Below, piece after piece: positions 40,864 to 50,195 of a stretch of 64,000 nucleotides of DNA (positions are counted from its first letter, which is position 1; every line of letters starts with the position of its first letter). The translations under genes were made by a program, and so were the position numbers. The notes below the pieces were generated by a model, which worked only from the letters and a program-made list of their open reading frames with translations, ran no database searches and was not told where the DNA came from. The stretch comes from Clostridiales bacterium UBA2432 (GTDB lineage Bacteria > Bacillota > Clostridia > Lachnospirales > Vallitaleaceae): assembly GCA_002342805.1 (NCBI GenBank), contig DDQW01000080.1:199046-263045 (forward strand). The letters run 5' to 3'.

Positions 40864-42360
40864 TTAATCTCTTAAAACTGTGAGCACTACCCTTTTGTAT
40901 GCCCGAAGCTGTGGATAACCATAATCTTTAACTTCAGCAATAAAGTGAAATGTTTGCCCCTGTTCAACATCCGAAGGTATTTTCACATGATTGATCACTT
41001 CAATACAATCGGCTTTTAAACCGGGCTCAACTACTTGATCACAACTAAAGCTTGTCTTTTCTTGGTCCTCTTCTATAAAGTCTATTTTTCTAGGATAGCT
41101 TCCTGCTTCTACATATTGCCACCATCTACCCTTAATATGGTCACCATCTGGGTCTTTGGCACTAATAGATAGTTTAACTATTTCTCCTGGCTTAACTTTT
41201 CGATGTTCCAAATCATTCAATGTAATTTCAGGTGGATGGTTTGTACCCTGATAATCCGATGTCACTGACCATAACAATCTAGCTGCAAAATCACACTGAG
41301 CAGGTCCAAACCATCTTGCTGACGAATAATCTTTTGAAGAGATATTATTGGGATCAATATCCTTACCATTTCTACCTCCCCATCCTCCATATGAAGCTCC
41401 TATATATGCATCAAGGCCATTATCTAATAGATTCATATACATGGAGGTGTCTCCTTCAGATATCCAAGATCCTTTTTCTTCGGGCTCACCATACCAAGTA
41501 ATGTAACCCATTTTGTTCAGTTGTTCTACTGAAAGACCTGAAAAACCAAAATAATCCGCAATATCATTTTTGTGCATTTGCTTGCCATCACCCCAGGTCA
41601 TATATAATTCACCTAAAGGTCCTACTGAAGATACGTGCTCTTTTGTCCAAGCTGCAGACACATACTTTTGATCTTCTGCTTGCAAAACTTTTCTAGAAAA
41701 GTAGCCCCAGGTTGCTGTAGCCATTTCCCGAAATTCAATATTGGGCCAATGAATTCCAATATAAGTAGCATAGACTCCATCTTGGTCTCCAAAGGACTGA
41801 ATAATTACTTTTTCACCAATTTTTTTATAAAGATCTTTCCAGTTTTGACAATCTTTGTATTCTTCTTCAATCGATTTCAAAGCTCTCGCAATAGTTGATT
41901 GACCTGCACCTGTTAGTAAGTATAATTTTCCCGGTTTATTATCTAAAATCAATTCACGGATATGTTTAGATCCGGGACTATCTTTTGAAATATCTCCCGG
42001 AAATTCAACATTTCCATTGAAAATTGCTTGTTTAAGGACTTGGGGATCTGGGTAGCCCTCTGCATGTACTTTTAAATTTTCATACACTTTTTCATAAGCA
42101 TCCACAGCTGCTTCCATAAAATTCACACCATCATCCCAACGCCAATTTGCTATCGGACCAATCCCATATTTACTATGTTCTGAATCGCCTTCAAACAAGG
42201 TTCCTGCTCCATCACCTTTCCAATGAAATTGGCTACTTGAATAAATAAGCCCTTCCGTTTCAAACTCATTGGAATACAGCAAATATCGAATAAGTGTGTT
42301 TACGTCATCCAGTTCCGGATCATGCATAATAACTGTTCTTAATTTCTTTTCTCTCGCCAT
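40864..42360 (-). CDS. DUF1593 (Sde182-like) nucleoside hydrolase-fold protein
   Basis: 498 residues. The N-terminal two-thirds resembles the nucleoside-hydrolase fold of DUF1593: VIMHDPELDDVNTLIRYLLY carries the Asp-rich metal site and GKLYLLTGAGQSTIARAL a second family stretch. The C-terminal 120 residues form an immunoglobulin-like domain (PPEITLNDLEHRKVKPGEIV and following). The family is named for a secreted cellulose-binding protein of Saccharophagus, yet this copy has no signal peptide and should be cytoplasmic. Given its place among glycosidases, a calcium-dependent glycoside hydrolase activity is plausible but not shown. Confidence 0.82.
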   Translation of the reverse strand: MAREKKLRTVIMHDPELDDVNTLIRYLLYSNEFETEGLIYSSSQFHWKGDGAGTLFEGDSEHSKYGIGPIANWRWDDGVNFMEAAVDAYEKVYENLKVHAEGYPDPQVLKQAIFNGNVEFPGDISKDSPGSKHIRELILDNKPGKLYLLTGAGQSTIARALKSIEEEYKDCQNWKDLYKKIGEKVIIQSFGDQDGVYATYIGIHWPNIEFREMATATWGYFSRKVLQAEDQKYVSAAWTKEHVSSVGPLGELYMTWGDGKQMHKNDIADYFGFSGLSVEQLNKMGYITWYGEPEEKGSWISEGDTSMYMNLLDNGLDAYIGASYGGWGGRNGKDIDPNNISSKDYSSARWFGPAQCDFAARLLWSVTSDYQGTNHPPEITLNDLEHRKVKPGEIVKLSISAKDPDGDHIKGRWWQYVEAGSYPRKIDFIEEDQEKTSFSCDQVVEPGLKADCIEVINHVKIPSDVEQGQTFHFIAEVKDYGYPQLRAYKRVVLTVLRD

Positions 42361-42376
42361 TGTAATGCCCTCCTCA

Positions 42377-43840
42377 TCAAGCCATTTTTAAATCAACACA
42401 TACAAGTCCATGTTTCGGAATCACGAATTCCAAATTTTGATCTATATTTATCGTTTCCGGAATTAATTCTGATGCTTTGTGTAGCCTTTGAACCAGAGCT
42501 CTACTAGGGTATCTTGGTGCTCCCTCTTGTTCCCATAAAGCTTTACTATTAGCATGAGTATCATCAATTCGCCACATTAGCGCTTTCCCATCAATATTTA
42601 ATTGATCCAAATTAATAGAGACTGACTCCTCTTCAATCGGTTCGCCCATAATATTATGATTGTATATGATTAATCGATAACCATCTTCTGTTTTTGTCGC
42701 AAGCATTTCCACAGTGCTATCTTCCACATCATTGCTTATCCCCAGCCTCTTCTGACCCAAACCATGAAAAAGTTGAAACGCTCTATAAACTGGTTTAGCA
42801 ACTCCACTATAGGTTTGTAGACCAAAACCTCCATGATAAGCTCCTACTAGTTGACCACTTTCTTCAAAAATATCTGAAAATGTCCAGAAAGCATATCCAT
42901 CAACAAGGCCATCATTATCCACTAAAGTTTTTGCCACCATTGCGGCAGCATAAGGTTCATCATGCTGGTTATCATTAGTCATCGCTGACGTATTCCATTC
43001 CGTAAAATAAACCGGTAAATTTCCAGCTTCTGCTCTTACCTGTTCTGTCATTTTCTTTAGAACGCCTCTATGATAAACCCGATTGTCTGACAGCTCGGAC
43101 TGAAAGAATTCCATAATATCCATACCCGATTCCCATAAGGGATCATCTGTTGGATAATGATGCGTTGATATAAAATCCAAAGGCACATCATGTTTCCTAC
43201 AATAATCTATAGTATCCTTAATCCATGAATTACATGATGTAGCCGGGCCTCCTACGCGAAGTTCACTATCTACCTTCTTGATTGTTCGAACCGTTGATTC
43301 ATAGAGTTTAAAATACTCTTCTTGGTCTCCATCAAAAAAGAAAAAGAGATTCGGTTCATTCCATACTTCAAAAAACCAACTTCTTACTTCATGAATTCCA
43401 TATCGCTCAATTAAGTGTTCTATCAAAAACTGAATAAGTTCTTCCCACTCTTTATAATCTTTAGGTGGACATATATTCCCTTTATAGTGAAAAACTGTTC
43501 TATCACCTCTAGCAATAGCTGTAGGCATAAACCCTAACTCAAGAAAGGGTTTCATCCCCTTCTCCAACAGCCAATCAAATATATTATCTATATTGACAAA
43601 ATTATAAACCTTACCTAGAGAATTCCCCGAATAATCTTTTTTCTCGATTAGAACACTCATATGGTCATCTAAGATGCCATGAAAACGTACGTATTTAAAA
43701 CCCAATTCTTCATGAGCCCGTTTTAACTGTTGTCGATAATCCTCTCTAAGAGCTGTATAGGCATTAGAACTACCTACACAAACTTCCCAATAATGTGGAA
43801 AATCCGTCACCTGGTCTGCATTGACTGTAAACTGAATCAT
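42377..43840 (-). CDS. GH39 family glycoside hydrolase (beta-xylosidase-like)
   Basis: 487 residues. The TIM-barrel catalytic domain shows GH39 residues: acid/base Glu162 in FFEVWNEPNLFF and nucleophile Glu281 in VYFTEWNTSA. A beta-sandwich domain follows to the C-terminus. GH39 includes beta-xylosidases, alpha-L-iduronidases and enzymes acting on arabinogalactan side chains, so the substrate is open. Next to a beta-glucuronidase and a GH106-like protein, an acidic hetero-oligosaccharide is likely. No signal peptide. It overlaps the upstream permease gene by four bases. Confidence 0.9.
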   Translation of the reverse strand: MIQFTVNADQVTDFPHYWEVCVGSSNAYTALREDYRQQLKRAHEELGFKYVRFHGILDDHMSVLIEKKDYSGNSLGKVYNFVNIDNIFDWLLEKGMKPFLELGFMPTAIARGDRTVFHYKGNICPPKDYKEWEELIQFLIEHLIERYGIHEVRSWFFEVWNEPNLFFFFDGDQEEYFKLYESTVRTIKKVDSELRVGGPATSCNSWIKDTIDYCRKHDVPLDFISTHHYPTDDPLWESGMDIMEFFQSELSDNRVYHRGVLKKMTEQVRAEAGNLPVYFTEWNTSAMTNDNQHDEPYAAAMVAKTLVDNDGLVDGYAFWTFSDIFEESGQLVGAYHGGFGLQTYSGVAKPVYRAFQLFHGLGQKRLGISNDVEDSTVEMLATKTEDGYRLIIYNHNIMGEPIEEESVSINLDQLNIDGKALMWRIDDTHANSKALWEQEGAPRYPSRALVQRLHKASELIPETINIDQNLEFVIPKHGLVCVDLKMA

Positions 43841-44736
43841 CCTTTAACACCTCCGAGTGTAATTCCTTTAACAAAGTTATTTTGTACAAATGGATATACA
43901 ATAATAATCGGTAGTACACCAAGGACCGCCATAGCCATTCGAACGGATACAGATGGGATAGAAGCCAGCCCTACATTAGCATCCGAAATATTGCTTGAAT
44001 TCTGTGTTAAAAACTGTATATTTTGTATCATTCTATTTAGCAAATTTTGGATGGAATATAGATCAGTTCTTCTGGTAAGGTATACATAACCATTCATCCA
44101 GTCATTCCAATAGTTAATAGCTGTAAACAAGCCAATAGTGGCAACGATAGGTTTAGCCAAGGGAAGTGCTATATGAATAAAGGACTTAAATTCAGATGCT
44201 CCATCAATCACTGCAGCTTCCAAAATCTCTTCGGGAACTCCCGTTACAAAATACGACTTCATTAATAGCACATTAAAGCCATTCATTAGTAGCATTGGAA
44301 TCAACAGCCCTGCAAAGGTATTTTTCAAATTAAAGACCATCGTATAGTTCATATAAGTAGGAACCAAACCGCCGTTAAATAACATGGTGAAAAAGATAAG
44401 AAAAGTAATTATATTTCTTCCCGGCAACTTCTTTTTAGACAATGTATATGCCAACATTGTTGTAATCACTAAGGATATAGACGTTCCACAAATTGTTAAT
44501 AAAAAAGATATCATATAAGCTCTTGGAACTGCATTGCCGGTTTTTAAAACATATTCATACGCAAATAAGCTTAACTTTTCAGGAAAAAAACTGTATCCAT
44601 TTCTTATTAATGTATCATTATCTGTAATTGAAGATATAAATAAAAGCACAATAGGTATTACTGCAAATAAGGTCATAATGATCATAACTATATGTCCAAT
44701 TGTTTGATAAATTCGATCTTCTCTGTATTTCATCAT
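43837..44736 (-). CDS. Carbohydrate ABC transporter permease, LplC/YtcP type
   Basis: 299-residue membrane protein with six predicted spans and the docking loop LEAAVIDGASEFKSFIHIALP. The C-terminal ending NNFVKGITLGGVKG is characteristic of LplC/YtcP subunits of the importers that travel with YesMN two-component systems. It forms the channel with the LplB-type subunit encoded upstream (eight-base gap). Confidence 0.93.
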   Translation of the reverse strand: MMKYREDRIYQTIGHIVMIIMTLFAVIPIVLLFISSITDNDTLIRNGYSFFPEKLSLFAYEYVLKTGNAVPRAYMISFLLTICGTSISLVITTMLAYTLSKKKLPGRNIITFLIFFTMLFNGGLVPTYMNYTMVFNLKNTFAGLLIPMLLMNGFNVLLMKSYFVTGVPEEILEAAVIDGASEFKSFIHIALPLAKPIVATIGLFTAINYWNDWMNGYVYLTRRTDLYSIQNLLNRMIQNIQFLTQNSSNISDANVGLASIPSVSVRMAMAVLGVLPIIIVYPFVQNNFVKGITLGGVKG

Positions 44737-44744
44737 TACACCTC

Positions 44745-45689
44745 CTAAAATAATGCGCTGTCCGGGTCGACTTTACGAACAAGCAGATTGGCAGAAAGTA
44801 CTAAAACAAATCCAACAAAGGATTGGTATAATCCTGCTGCCGCTGACATAGTTACATTACCCAATTCAAGCAATCCCCTATACACATAAGTATCAATAGT
44901 ATTGGTTACTGGGAATAAAGGTCCCGAATTCTGGGGAACCTGATAAAACAAACCAAAATCCGAATAAAAAATTCTTCCAATTGCCAATAACGTTAACATT
45001 ATTATGGTTGGCTTAAGCATAGGTATGGTAATCTTGGTAATCTGCTGCCATTTACTTGCACCATCAATAATGGATGCCTCATAATATCCTCGATCAAAGC
45101 CTATAATAGTTGCTAAATAAATAATACAACTGTATCCAACCGTTTTCCATGTATTTACGAAGACAAGTATAAAGGGCCAATATTTTTTCTCTGTATACCA
45201 GGAAATATTTTCCATGCCCAAAGGTTCTAATATTGTATTATTAATAAATCCATTTTCCGTTGAAAGAAAAGCAAATACCAAATAACTTACAATAACAGCT
45301 GAAATTAAAAACGGAAGTAAAATTGCTGATTGATACAACTTTTTCAATCGTCCGCTTAATTCTGCCAAAATAATTGCAACGGCAATTGCCGCAACAGTAT
45401 TAACAATAATAAAGGTGACATTATATGCTATAGTGTTCCTCGTAATTATGTAAGCGTCTTGCGTCTTAAACAAATATTCGAAATTCTTAAGCCCCGCCCA
45501 ATCTGAGCCATATATCCCTTTTTTTACATTGAAATTCTTAAATGCAAGCACTAGACCAGGCAAAGGCATGTAGTTATTAATAAATACGTAGATCAATCCC
45601 GGAAGTGCCATTAAATACAATGGAATAAATCGTTTGAACCTCTTCCATGTCATTGACTTCGTTTGAGTATCATTCTCTTTACTTTTCAT
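44745..45689 (-). CDS. Carbohydrate ABC transporter permease, LplB type
   Basis: 314 residues from the ATG at 45689, after AAGGAGG; codons to 45710 would contain this site. Six spans, docking loop YEASIIDGASKWQQITKITIP, and the N-terminal segment YLMALPGLIYVFINNYMPLPG typical of LplB. The gene overlaps the GH106-like gene by 11 bases, so transporter and enzyme are translated together. No ATPase gene is in the operon. Confidence 0.93.
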   Translation of the reverse strand: MKSKENDTQTKSMTWKRFKRFIPLYLMALPGLIYVFINNYMPLPGLVLAFKNFNVKKGIYGSDWAGLKNFEYLFKTQDAYIITRNTIAYNVTFIIVNTVAAIAVAIILAELSGRLKKLYQSAILLPFLISAVIVSYLVFAFLSTENGFINNTILEPLGMENISWYTEKKYWPFILVFVNTWKTVGYSCIIYLATIIGFDRGYYEASIIDGASKWQQITKITIPMLKPTIIMLTLLAIGRIFYSDFGLFYQVPQNSGPLFPVTNTIDTYVYRGLLELGNVTMSAAAGLYQSFVGFVLVLSANLLVRKVDPDSALF

Positions 45690-48378
45690 TTTTATCCTCC
45701 TTATTTCCACTGTAGCATCTTATAAATGGATTTTTTAATAAACCGGAAGGCGCCGTCACCTGCAAGCTTGTAAAAATATTTACTGCGCTTTTAATTTCGT
45801 GTGCAAGTGTATTTGAAATCTCAATCACTAACTTATTATCACCTACTATCAAAGCTTCACCACACTCAAAATCATATGGTGGACAAATTTCACTTCCAAG
45901 TAAAGTATCATTCAGCCAGACCTCAGCAAACTCATGCGCCTCGGGAAGATGGATCCATGCTTCATTAGGCGATTCTTTTAATGTAAAATTACTTTCGTAT
46001 CGTATAGTACCTGAAAAATCAGGATGTAACTTAGAGATATTTATTGCTTCCTCCAATATTTCAGTATTGGTAAAATTAGGATAGTCCACTGATTTGGAAT
46101 AGGAAACCTTGTATGGACCTATAATTTCCTTCTCATCTTCTAAATTGTCCCTTATTGGCTTTACATCCGCCGGGATTTCCTGTTCCATACTTATGATCAC
46201 CGATTGATAAGGCCCTAACGTCAATTTCATGTGACACTGTCCATCAACGATTGTATAATTTACAGTATGTAAACTATTATGGTAGGCGTCATATGCTACC
46301 GGAATTCCTGTAGCCGGCACCATTACCTTTCCATTAAAAGCTTCAGATACATTCTCGTTACTCAACAAATAGATATGCTCAGATTTTTCATAATGTTGAA
46401 AACGCAACATTGGGAACGCATCCGATAAAGAAAGGTCTTTCAATCCATCTGCTGTCAAAACTTCCGCAATTTGACTTAACTCAACTACTTTACATGCTTC
46501 TAAAGAGATAAGTGCAGCTTCATTTTCTTTATTAGAAGCCCCTATAATTGCCTTCGGAAGCGAATTAATAAAATAAATTCCAAATCCATCCCCTACTGCC
46601 TTGCCTGCAAAGCGAGCTACATCAATCGGAAGATATTCACATTCTGGAATAACCAATGCGCGATATTTGGCCGTACCAGCACATAGCACACCTGAATTGT
46701 AAGAAGTCTGATATGGATTTTCGTCTGTCCATAAATCATTCGGTACAATATCAAAATCAATCTGGTGTTCTAACAGCTCCCGGGCCGGCTTCTGCATCAG
46801 CATCACATTTCCCACCCAATCAGACTCCCCGTGGTATAAAACAGCTACATCACAACGATGTATTCCATTTGAGAACACATGACACACACGATTCATATAT
46901 TGGCTCAAGAAACGAAGCGGACGGTACATTGGGTTGTGACCACGCGCATAAAAATGTGGCGGACAGTCTGTGTCAGGAAACTTTGGGGAGAAGGCATGAA
47001 ACACAAAATTATTAACGCCTCGCACAAGAAAGTGATCCGCTAGGTATTTCATCAAACGAGTGCCCTCTTCCCAGCCATACGCCCCAAAAATCTCGCACAT
47101 GGTACGTCCTTGCTTTTTACTATCAATATGCGCATGAGAAGTCCCTAGTTTTCCCAAGACGTAATGATAAAATTCACCGTCACCCGGTGCTACTCCGCCC
47201 TCTCGAATACTGTTCTCTCCACCAAAAATAACCTGATTACCGATATCATCAATACCTGCCATGTGTTGGCCTTGCAATGCACGAAAATAATGCCCCATAC
47301 CACATCCCATACGACTATGAGAATTATTATCTTCCAGGACGTGCCCGATATATTCTACACCATGTGAAGCACACCAATTGCCTAAGGCCTCTGAAAAATT
47401 ACGTGAAATCAATTTCGTCATGGTGTCCATGTAAGCGAATCGAAAGGTAGCACATGCTTTCTCATCTTCTAGAGGAAACCAAAGTGCAGGTAATTGCTTT
47501 TTCCAATCAGGTCCCAACTTATCTTGAAGTATGTGACAAAGTTCATCGGAATAAGGAAGTGCCTTAACACCTTGTCCTAATTTATCATTAAAATTGTAAC
47601 CTAAAGAATTACCGATTTCGGCTTCATCAGAAAAAAATCCTACCAAGCTCTTTCCAAATTCGTCTCCGATATTCTTCCAATGTTCCTCATATACAGCTTC
47701 AATTTGCAAATGTGCAGATTCTCTGTCCAGCATGTTAATATTTACTAAACGCCCGCCTCCCTGACGTGTGACAATAATAAAATATATTTTCCACATACCG
47801 CCGGGTACATCCCAATACAAAACACCATCTTGCAAATTTTCTGTCAAATCTATTGAATGATTCATTTTACCGCTCTTTTCCACTTTACAAGCAATGACAG
47901 CATAAACCGAATCATCCTTAGGCAATTCCACCTCCAAAAGACCGTCATTAAAGAAATCGTTCATAGGATTAGGTGTCGGTGGTAGATTCAAAAGTTTTTT
48001 TGTATCAAACATAATATCTGGCAAAGGACCAGCTACTTCTGTTGCCTTTATTTGAAAATATTGCTTACTTTTTTCCGGATATTTCTTGGCAATAATACCA
48101 TTCGCATATCCAGTCGGAAAATGTGCATCATCAAGAATCCATACTTTCATGTCATGCTTTTGGGCTTCATCAAATATAATTCTCAAATCATCCCACCACT
48201 GCTGCTTACAATACTCCGGATGCGGTCTACCCTCTACACAAAAAGCATGTATATCACACGCATAAACTTTTTGTATTTCTTCACGGATTATTGATTCTTC
48301 ATCACCGCGCATCCAAACAAATGGCATCAGATAATTACTATTTATGTTTTTTATGGCTTCATTAATAGACTTTTGCAC
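45679..48378 (-). CDS. Large glycoside hydrolase, GH106-like (possible alpha-L-rhamnosidase)
   Basis: 899 residues from a GTG at 48378 that directly follows the binding-protein stop and is served by GGAG nine bases upstream. The N-terminal TIM-barrel region (about 1-450) contains WRGDEES-like and VWILDDAHFPTGYANG segments found in the GH106-like glycosyl hydrolase group. The C-terminal region has a jelly-roll sugar-binding domain (IRYESNFTLKE, then AEVWLNDTLLGS). The family tag rests on overall pattern and is tentative; GH106 enzymes mostly release L-rhamnose. It has no signal peptide. The second gene of the operon, it probably attacks the imported oligosaccharide first. Confidence 0.65.
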   Translation of the reverse strand: MQKSINEAIKNINSNYLMPFVWMRGDEESIIREEIQKVYACDIHAFCVEGRPHPEYCKQQWWDDLRIIFDEAQKHDMKVWILDDAHFPTGYANGIIAKKYPEKSKQYFQIKATEVAGPLPDIMFDTKKLLNLPPTPNPMNDFFNDGLLEVELPKDDSVYAVIACKVEKSGKMNHSIDLTENLQDGVLYWDVPGGMWKIYFIIVTRQGGGRLVNINMLDRESAHLQIEAVYEEHWKNIGDEFGKSLVGFFSDEAEIGNSLGYNFNDKLGQGVKALPYSDELCHILQDKLGPDWKKQLPALWFPLEDEKACATFRFAYMDTMTKLISRNFSEALGNWCASHGVEYIGHVLEDNNSHSRMGCGMGHYFRALQGQHMAGIDDIGNQVIFGGENSIREGGVAPGDGEFYHYVLGKLGTSHAHIDSKKQGRTMCEIFGAYGWEEGTRLMKYLADHFLVRGVNNFVFHAFSPKFPDTDCPPHFYARGHNPMYRPLRFLSQYMNRVCHVFSNGIHRCDVAVLYHGESDWVGNVMLMQKPARELLEHQIDFDIVPNDLWTDENPYQTSYNSGVLCAGTAKYRALVIPECEYLPIDVARFAGKAVGDGFGIYFINSLPKAIIGASNKENEAALISLEACKVVELSQIAEVLTADGLKDLSLSDAFPMLRFQHYEKSEHIYLLSNENVSEAFNGKVMVPATGIPVAYDAYHNSLHTVNYTIVDGQCHMKLTLGPYQSVIISMEQEIPADVKPIRDNLEDEKEIIGPYKVSYSKSVDYPNFTNTEILEEAINISKLHPDFSGTIRYESNFTLKESPNEAWIHLPEAHEFAEVWLNDTLLGSEICPPYDFECGEALIVGDNKLVIEISNTLAHEIKSAVNIFTSLQVTAPSGLLKNPFIRCYSGNKEDKNEK

Positions 48379-49983
48379 TTATTCTACTCCATTAACTTCA
48401 GCCCATTCATCAAGCGCTGCCTGTTTAGCTTCCATGTAAGTTTCTAATCCTGATGACTCTAATTTGTCAACCATTTCAGGAATAGCTACTGCCGGATCTA
48501 CATAGCCCATAATGATTTGTAATGCATATTCATTATAAACATTCATAAGTGCAGTATATTCTGTCGCAACAGAACTATTATCAAATGCAAATCCAAGTGC
48601 CTTGGATTTAACGGAATTATTATTAAAGGCTTCCATTCTTTCCCATATATTAGCATCATTGCCTTCCCAAACATGAGCAATAAATTGATTTGGCATCAAC
48701 CAGTTGACGTTATTGTAATACTCAGAATTCGAAGCATCGATACCATCAGCAAAAGTAATAAAACCATCTTCTGTCTTTTGATATTCTACTCCCTCTTCTC
48801 CCCAACATAATAAGTTAGATAAGTATGGATCTGTATAGAATAAATCAAGTAGTTGCATTGATGCTACAGGATATTCTGTTCCTGAATTGATACTCCATGG
48901 CATAGCTGATACAGATGAAGATCTCAAGAAGTCTTCACCTGTTTGGAAAATTACCACAGGTCGTCCACAAAGACCTGTCTCTTGAGCTTTGATTCCCGGC
49001 TTCGTTGCTGTAGCATAGGCCATTGCTGTGCCTGCTTTTACTTGGGATGTAGGTGCTGTATCATCTGTTAAAGCGTCTCTTGAAATAAATCCAGCCTGGT
49101 TCCATCGATACATTCTGTCTGCAAATTCTCTAAATAAATCACTTGACCATAAGTCTTCAACGACTAAACTATTTTTAGGATCTAATAAGACGCCATAATC
49201 ATCTCCACCAATTGGGTCATATGCATTATGCTGTTGTAGATTTGTAAAAGCCGGTGCAAAAACATGCATATCCGGATATGCTTCATTTAATTGTGTAAAA
49301 ATATCCTCTATGGTTTCCAAATCCGTGTAAATAACTTCATTACCTTCTTCATACATAGAATCGTAATCAAATCCAATTCCGTCTAAATATTCTGCACCTA
49401 TCGCAAAACCGCCTTGACCAATAGCCATATCTCTTTGTTGTGGCAAGCCATACAAAACACCACCTACCCGGCAAGCTTCTACATAAGCTTCATTCATTGT
49501 CTCAAGAATACCAGAGCCATATGTCTGGATCAAATCATCTTCTTCTAAATCCAATGTATAGCCTTTATTAATAGATGATGTATAACCTAACACAATCGGC
49601 GAGAAAATATCTATGTGTTCCCCTGATGATAACATGAGTGTCATACTTTGAGAATATGATGCAACATCAAGAATCTCTAGTTTTACCTTCACTCCCAGCT
49701 TTTCCATTGTATACTCACTCATCAGGCCTTCAATTCGTTCAAGTCCTGCCGGCTTCCCCGCCCAGTTCATAAATGCCATAACAATAGTAGGTGCCTCTCC
49801 ACTTGCTTTTCTCTCTGCAATTGCTGCTTCTGCTACAGATAAATTTCCATTCTCACTAGAATCACTGCTATTACTTGAGTTATTCGTTGAATCTGTTGAA
49901 TCGGAACCTTCATTTGAACTACTACATCCTGCAAGTCCTAAGACTAAAACTAAAATCATCAATATTACCAATTTTTTTTTCAT
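48379..49983 (-). CDS. Extracellular solute-binding lipoprotein, LplA type
   Basis: 534-residue binding protein with lipobox GLAGC (Cys at about residue 20), a Ser/Asn/Asp linker to about 45, and a large binding fold, as expected for LplA-type receptors that capture oligosaccharides. It is the first gene of the operon, behind a strong promoter and a leader of about 60 bases that contains a small hairpin (GGATAC, loop, GTATCC at 50019-50036). The adjacent divergent YesMN pair probably controls expression. Confidence 0.92.
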   Translation of the reverse strand: MKKKLVILMILVLVLGLAGCSSSNEGSDSTDSTNNSSNSSDSSENGNLSVAEAAIAERKASGEAPTIVMAFMNWAGKPAGLERIEGLMSEYTMEKLGVKVKLEILDVASYSQSMTLMLSSGEHIDIFSPIVLGYTSSINKGYTLDLEEDDLIQTYGSGILETMNEAYVEACRVGGVLYGLPQQRDMAIGQGGFAIGAEYLDGIGFDYDSMYEEGNEVIYTDLETIEDIFTQLNEAYPDMHVFAPAFTNLQQHNAYDPIGGDDYGVLLDPKNSLVVEDLWSSDLFREFADRMYRWNQAGFISRDALTDDTAPTSQVKAGTAMAYATATKPGIKAQETGLCGRPVVIFQTGEDFLRSSSVSAMPWSINSGTEYPVASMQLLDLFYTDPYLSNLLCWGEEGVEYQKTEDGFITFADGIDASNSEYYNNVNWLMPNQFIAHVWEGNDANIWERMEAFNNNSVKSKALGFAFDNSSVATEYTALMNVYNEYALQIIMGYVDPAVAIPEMVDKLESSGLETYMEAKQAALDEWAEVNGVE

Positions 49984-50047
49984 ATAGCCTATCCTCCATA
50001 ATATAATTATTGTAAGGGATACCTTCTCGTATCCTGTAGCAGTTTTT

Positions 50048-50075
50048 ATTATATAGGTTACAAATTATCTAACAA
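50048..50075 (-). promoter_or_regulatory. Promoter of the LplA-type operon
   Basis: Minus strand TTGTTA (50070-50075), a 16-base spacer and TATAAT (50048-50053, perfect). Predicted start is near 50041. The YesN-type regulator presumably acts just upstream, in 50076-50138. Confidence 0.55.
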
Positions 50076-50138
50076 GGTACTATTCTTAGCATTCATTTCA
50101 TTTTTCTTAGATTGTATGCATTTTTCCTATTTTTGTAT

Positions 50139-50144
50139 TATAAT
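50139..50144 (+). promoter_or_regulatory. -10 box of the YesMN pair
   Basis: TATAAT, 51 bases ahead of the kinase start at 50196. I see no good -35 at the right spacing, which could mean activator dependence. The in-frame TTG extension of the kinase from 50112 would run across this box and is therefore unlikely. Confidence 0.4.
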
Positions 50145-50195
50145 ATTCTTAGATGGATATGTAAAATAACAATTTTTATGAAGGGTAATATTTAT

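Noticed and set aside
37791..49983. Ulvan or glycosaminoglycan degradation locus
   Set aside because: The glucuronidase, GH39 and GH106-like families would fit, but there is no polysaccharide lyase, GH88/GH105 unsaturated glucuronyl hydrolase or sulphatase.
50112..50195. TTG-initiated N-terminal extension of the YesM kinase
   Set aside because: It runs across a perfect TATAAT and has no ribosome site; the ATG at 50196 has GAAGGG upstream and begins a normal YesM N-terminus.
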